64,000 nt of DNA, taken from NCBI RefSeq assembly GCF_029813775.1, contig NZ_JARVKW010000005.1, forward strand, positions 186,001-250,000. Reading direction: 5' to 3'. Position 1 is the stretch's first letter, and each line of letters opens with the position of its first letter. The translations under genes were made by a program, and so were the position numbers. Under the pieces are notes generated by a model, which did no database searches, had not been told where the DNA came from, and saw only the letters and a program-made list of their open reading frames with translations. Positions 60,831 to 64,000 of the stretch are shown in pieces. The DNA is from Streptomyces sp. DH24. Its GTDB lineage: Bacteria > Actinomycetota > Actinomycetes > Streptomycetales > Streptomycetaceae.

Positions 60831-61506
60831 ACAGCAGGCCCCGATCAGAGTCATGGTGGTCGACGACCACCCCATGTGGCGCGACGCCGTCGCCCGCGAC
60901 CTCGCCGAGTCCGGCTTCGACGTGGTCGCCACCGCGGGCGACGGCGACCAGGCGGTGCGCCGCGCCAGGGCCGCCGGGCCCGACGTGCTGGTCCTCGACC
61001 TGAACCTCCCCGCCAAGCCCGGCGTCCAGGTCTGCAAGGAGGTCGTCGCCGACAATCCGGCGGTGCGGGTCCTCGTGCTGTCCGCGAGCGGCGAGCACGC
61101 CGACGTCCTGGAGGCCGTGAAGTCCGGCGCCACCGGCTACCTGCTGAAGTCGGCGTCCACCGAGGAACTCCTCGACGCGGTGCGCCGTACGGCCGCCGGC
61201 GACCCCGTCTTCACGCCGGGCCTCGCCGGTCTGGTCCTCGGCGAGTACCGCCGCCTGGCCTCCGAACCGGCCCCGGCCGCCGCCCCGGACGCGGACCAGT
61301 CCCGCGCCCCGCGGCTGACCGACCGCGAGACCGAGGTGCTGCGCCTGGTCGCCAAGGGCCTGAGCTACAAGCAGATCGCCGAACGCCTCGTCATCTCGCA
61401 CCGCACGGTCCAGAACCACGTCCAGAACACCCTCGGCAAGCTGCAGCTCCACAACCGCGTGGAACTCGTCCGCTACGCCATAGAACGCGGACTGGACGAC
61501 GAGTGA
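60823..61506 (+). CDS. macR: LuxR-family response regulator of the MacR type
   Basis: 227 residues from ATG 60823, inside the end of macS. Receiver with VMVVDDHPMWRDAVARDLAE, phospho-acceptor Asp59 in VLVLDLNLPAKPG and LLKSAS. HTH domain: LTDRETEVLRLVAKGLSYKQ, SHRTVQNHVQNTLGKLQLHN. Partner of the kinase just upstream. Followed after 71 nt by pfkA, with no terminator seen, so read-through is possible. Confidence 0.95.
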   Translation: MTEQQAPIRVMVVDDHPMWRDAVARDLAESGFDVVATAGDGDQAVRRARAAGPDVLVLDLNLPAKPGVQVCKEVVADNPAVRVLVLSASGEHADVLEAVKSGATGYLLKSASTEELLDAVRRTAAGDPVFTPGLAGLVLGEYRRLASEPAPAAAPDADQSRAPRLTDRETEVLRLVAKGLSYKQIAERLVISHRTVQNHVQNTLGKLQLHNRVELVRYAIERGLDDE

Positions 61507-61577
61507 TCCCACCCGAAGCGCCGTCCGCCCGCTAGCGTGGACCCGTCGGGACAACACGGCGGAGGGACATTCCCATC

Positions 61578-62597
61578 ATGCGGGTCGGAGTACTGACCGG
61601 AGGCCGTGACTGCCCGGGGCTGAACGCCGTGGTCCGGGCCGTCGTCCGCAAGGGCGTGCAGGAGTACGGCTACGAGTTCGTCGGCTTCCGGGACGGCTGG
61701 CTCGGGGCGCTGGAGCGGGAGACCGTCCCCCTGGACATTCCCGCGGTGCGCGGCACGCTGCCCCGCGGCGGCACCATCCTCGGCTCCTCGCGCACCGACC
61801 CGCTGGCGCACGAGAACGGGGTCGGCCGCATCAAGGACACCCTCGCCGAGCTGGAGGTGGAGGCGCTCGTCACGATCGGCGGCCGGGACACCCTCGGCAC
61901 GGCCGCGCGGCTCGCCGACGAGCACGGCGTTCCCTGCGTCGGCGTGCCCAAGACGATCGACAACGACCTGCCCGGCACCGACTACACGGTGGGCTTCGAC
62001 ACCGCCGTCGGCGTCGCCACCCAGGCCATCGACCGGCTGCACACCACCGCCGAGTCCCACAAGCGGGTGCTCGTCGTGGAGGTGATGGGCGGGGAGAGCG
62101 GCTGGATCGCGGTGCACTCCGGCCTGGCCGGCGGCGCCAACGTCATCCTCATCCCCGAGCAGCCCTTCGACGTCGAGCAGGTGTGCGGCTGGGTGACGTC
62201 CCGGTTCAGGGCGTCGTACTCGCCGATCGTGGTCGTCGCCGACGGGGCCGTGCCGAAGGAGGGCCGCGTGGTCCTCAGGGGCGGCGCGACCGGGCAGGTG
62301 CGGCTGTCGGGCGTGGGGGAGTGGCTGGCGGCGGAGATCGAGCACCGCACCGGCAAGGAGGCCCGCACCACGGTGCTGGGCCACACCCAGCGCGGCGGCT
62401 CGCCCAGTCCGTTCGACCGCTGGCTCGCCACCCGCTTCGGGCTGCACGCCGTCGACTGCGTCCGGGACCGCGCGTTCGGCACGATGGTCGCGCTGCGCGG
62501 CACGGACATCGTCCGCGTCCCCCTGCGGGAGGCGGTGGCCGGCCTGAAGCAGGTGGACCCGGCCCGCTACGCGGAGGTCGGCGTCTTCTTCGGGTGA
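61578..62597 (+). CDS. pfkA: 6-phosphofructokinase paralogue with altered active-site residues
   Basis: 339 residues from ATG 61578; GGAGGGA eight bases upstream. It belongs to the actinobacterial PfkA group: VGVLTGGRDCPGLNAVVRAV, GVPKTIDNDLPGTDYTVGFD, RTTVLGHTQRGGSPSPFDRW. Several canonical residues differ: the nucleotide loop has Arg10 where Gly is expected, Arg103 stands where Asp/Glu binds magnesium (IGGRDT), and the MGR motif is MGG (170-172). Fructose-6-phosphate residues such as the His/Arg of GHTQRGG remain. It may be weakly active, use another donor, or be regulatory. Confidence 0.94.
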   Translation: MRVGVLTGGRDCPGLNAVVRAVVRKGVQEYGYEFVGFRDGWLGALERETVPLDIPAVRGTLPRGGTILGSSRTDPLAHENGVGRIKDTLAELEVEALVTIGGRDTLGTAARLADEHGVPCVGVPKTIDNDLPGTDYTVGFDTAVGVATQAIDRLHTTAESHKRVLVVEVMGGESGWIAVHSGLAGGANVILIPEQPFDVEQVCGWVTSRFRASYSPIVVVADGAVPKEGRVVLRGGATGQVRLSGVGEWLAAEIEHRTGKEARTTVLGHTQRGGSPSPFDRWLATRFGLHAVDCVRDRAFGTMVALRGTDIVRVPLREAVAGLKQVDPARYAEVGVFFG

Positions 62598-62665
62598 GGT
62601 TCACCGCCCGCCCGGTCCGGGTGACGTTCCCCCGTCCGTCCCGCTCCACCCCCTTGGAGAACCCC

Positions 62666-63660
62666 GTGGAAATCCTGGCGTTCGGAGTGCAGGCCGACGA
62701 ACGGCCCCTGATCGAGCGGGCGTTCCGGGAGCACCACCCGGTGCGCTGTCTGGACGTCTTCCTCAACCAGGACACCGCGCCCATCGCCGCCGGGCACGAG
62801 ATCGTCTCCTCCAGCGTCAACGCCGACCTCGGCGCCGGCGTCCTGGAGATCCTCGCCGCCGGCGGCACCCGCATGGTCGCCCAGCGCTCCACGGGCTTCA
62901 ACAACATCGACCTCGACGTCGCCGAGCGCCTCGGCATGACGATCGCCCGCGTCTCGTCCTACTCGCCGTACGCGGTCGCCGAGTTCGCCTGGACCCTCGC
63001 CATGGCCGTCAACCGCCGGGTCGTGCGCGCCTCCACCCGCACCCGCGACTCGACTTCCGCCTCGACGGCCTGATGGGCCGCGACATGCACGGCCGCACCG
63101 CCGGCGTCCTCGGCACCGGCAGGATCGGCGAGGCCTTCGCCCGCATCGCGCACGGCTTCGGCATGAGACTGCTCGGCTGGGACGTCGCCGAGAACCCGGC
63201 CTGCGTGGAGCTCGGCATGACGTACGTGCCCAAGGAGCGGCTCCTGGCCGAGGCCGACCTGGTCAGCCTGCACGTGCCGCTGATGCCCGAGACGCAGCAC
63301 CTGATCGACGCGGCAGCCCTGCGGGCGATGAAGGACGACGCGGTCCTGGTGAACTCCAGCCGCGGCGGCCTCGTCGACACCGCGGCCCTCGTCGCCGAGC
63401 TGCGCGCGGGCCGCTTCACGGGCGTCGGCCTCGACGTGTACGAGGCCGAGGCGGGCCTGTTCTTCCTCGACAAGTCCCTGGAGGCCATCGCGGACGACAC
63501 CCTGGCCCGCCTCGTGACGTTCCCGAACGTCCTGGTCACGTCCCACCAGGCGTACTACACGGTGGACGCCGTGAACCAGATCGTCGACGCCACCGTGCGC
63601 AACGTCCTCGACTACCGGGCCGGCCGCCGCTCCGGCAACATGCTCGTGCCGCGCAGCTGA
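62666..63660 (+). pseudogene. 2-hydroxyacid dehydrogenase (D-lactate dehydrogenase type) split by a one-base deletion
   Basis: GTG 62666 has GGAGA upstream. The first frame runs EILAFGVQADERPLIERAFR to VNRRVVRASTRTRD and then stops at 63071-63073. The second frame continues exactly from there: DFRLDGLMGRDMHGRTAGV, NAD motif GTGRIG, NSSRGGLVDT (substrate Arg), and SHQAYYTVDAVNQI with the catalytic His. Sequence at 63046-63056 is GACTCGACTTC where GACTTCGACTTC would keep one frame (D-F-D-F), so one T is missing near 63050. The restored product has 331 residues, normal for the family. Either a true pseudogene, a sequencing error or, less likely, programmed frameshifting. Confidence 0.85.
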
Positions 63661-64000
63661 CCGACCAGCTCGCGCACGATCGCGGCGCCGTTCAGCGTCA
63701 GCACCGACTCCGGGTGGAACTGCACGCCCGCGACCGCGTTCACCGGCGCGCCTCCGGCACGGCCCGGCCCCCGCAGCGCGTGCACCTCACCGTTCGCGGC
63801 CCGGCTCACCTCGATGTCGTGCGCGGCCAGCTCCCGCAACGCCTCGTCGTCGCAGCGCGCCACGAAGCTGTTGTAGAAGCCGACGGTCTCGCTCCGCCCG
63901 AACAGGTCGATCCGCGTCTGCGCCCCCTGGTACGGCACGTCCTTGCGGACGATCTCCAGCCCCAGCTCGGCCGCGATCAGCTCGTGCCCGAGGCAGACGC
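63612..64000 (-). CDS. Glutamine amidotransferase end of an anthranilate synthase-type fusion, truncated by the window
   Basis: Open from the window edge; about 128 C-terminal residues are visible. The class I amidotransferase signatures are the Cys loop VCLGHELIAAELG, TVGFYNSFVAR and the His-Glu pair in GVQFHPESVLT. The start and any TrpE-like chorismate domain lie to the right. I recall a TrpEG-type gene at this place in S. coelicolor (SCO2117). The last 49 nt overlap the convergent dehydrogenase gene. Confidence 0.88.
   Translation of the reverse strand, partial: VCLGHELIAAELGLEIVRKDVPYQGAQTRIDLFGRSETVGFYNSFVARCDDEALRELAAHDIEVSRAANGEVHALRGPGRAGGAPVNAVAGVQFHPESVLTLNGAAIVRELVGQLRGTSMLPERRPAR

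Noticed and set aside
61578-62597. Pyrophosphate-dependent PFK because of the PKTIDND motif
   Set aside because: PPi enzymes pair this lysine with an Asp at the GGDDT position; here that position is Arg, and related actinobacterial PFKs with PKTIDND use ATP, so the motif alone does not decide.

Overview
The window is a stretch of a Streptomyces chromosome. Base composition is very GC-rich with GC-biased third codon positions. GTG and even TTG starts are common. From memory, the gene order (pfkA, macRS-type two-component pair, glkA, cell-wall NlpC/P60 pair, qcr/cta respiratory genes, nadA, pspA, cob genes) is collinear with the SCO2117 to SCO2180 region of S. coelicolor. This is core chromosome: I see no prophage, insertion sequence, integrase, CRISPR array, rRNA or tRNA.

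Layout. 1-2.9 kb holds a truncated membrane protein and two predicted galactosaminidases (a possible Pel-like exopolysaccharide locus whose synthase part would lie to the left). 2.9-7.5 kb holds cobS, cobT and a cobU fusion, with a methyltransferase between them. 7.6-10.7 kb holds small conserved genes, a methyltransferase, a DUF3043 protein and pspA-pspAA. 10.8-16.1 kb holds a LuxR-type two-component pair followed by an RND efflux pump. 16.2-22.6 kb holds nadA, erpA, a membrane-anchored secreted protein, adenosine kinase and a cysteine desulfurase-TusA fusion. 22.9-32.1 kb holds the aerobic respiratory block ctaCDF and ctaE-qcrCAB, interrupted by an L,D-transpeptidase and a degenerate receiver protein. 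32.3-37.7 kb holds trpD, a SAM riboswitch plus class V aminotransferase, and a permease-glycerate kinase operon. 37.9-41.4 kb holds an OmpR/EnvZ-type system with a small secreted protein, then a RAM-domain protein and a rhomboid protease. 41.6-49.5 kb holds a zinc-ribbon protein, a NYN nuclease, two paralogous NlpC/P60 hydrolases, a metallopeptidase lipoprotein, a GT87 membrane glycosyltransferase and a PimB-type mannosyltransferase. 49.6-57.0 kb holds an acyl-CoA synthetase, a metallophosphoesterase, an SRPBCC protein, an ArsA-like ATPase, the SCO2127-type protein with glkA, and an EEP-family protein. 57.1-64 kb holds a membrane protein, a hydrolase, plsC, the MacS/MacR pair, pfkA, a frameshifted 2-hydroxyacid dehydrogenase and the end of an anthranilate synthase-type gene.

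Themes. Central carbon control (glkA, pfkA), respiration (cta/qcr), NAD and Fe-S supply (nadA, erpA), cobalamin assembly and envelope biogenesis sit side by side. Many genes have a TANNNT hexamer 6-10 nt before the start codon and no ribosome binding site, so a large part of the window is predicted to be leaderless. The most interesting signals are an inverted repeat TGAAG-N4-CTTCA placed exactly 47 nt upstream of two operons flanking an OmpR-type regulator, the SAM riboswitch followed by a large hairpin and a six-codon reading frame, a phosphofructokinase that has lost several catalytic residues, interleaved inverted repeats at the nadA promoter, a perfect palindrome over the ctaE start codon, and a one-base deletion splitting the dehydrogenase gene.
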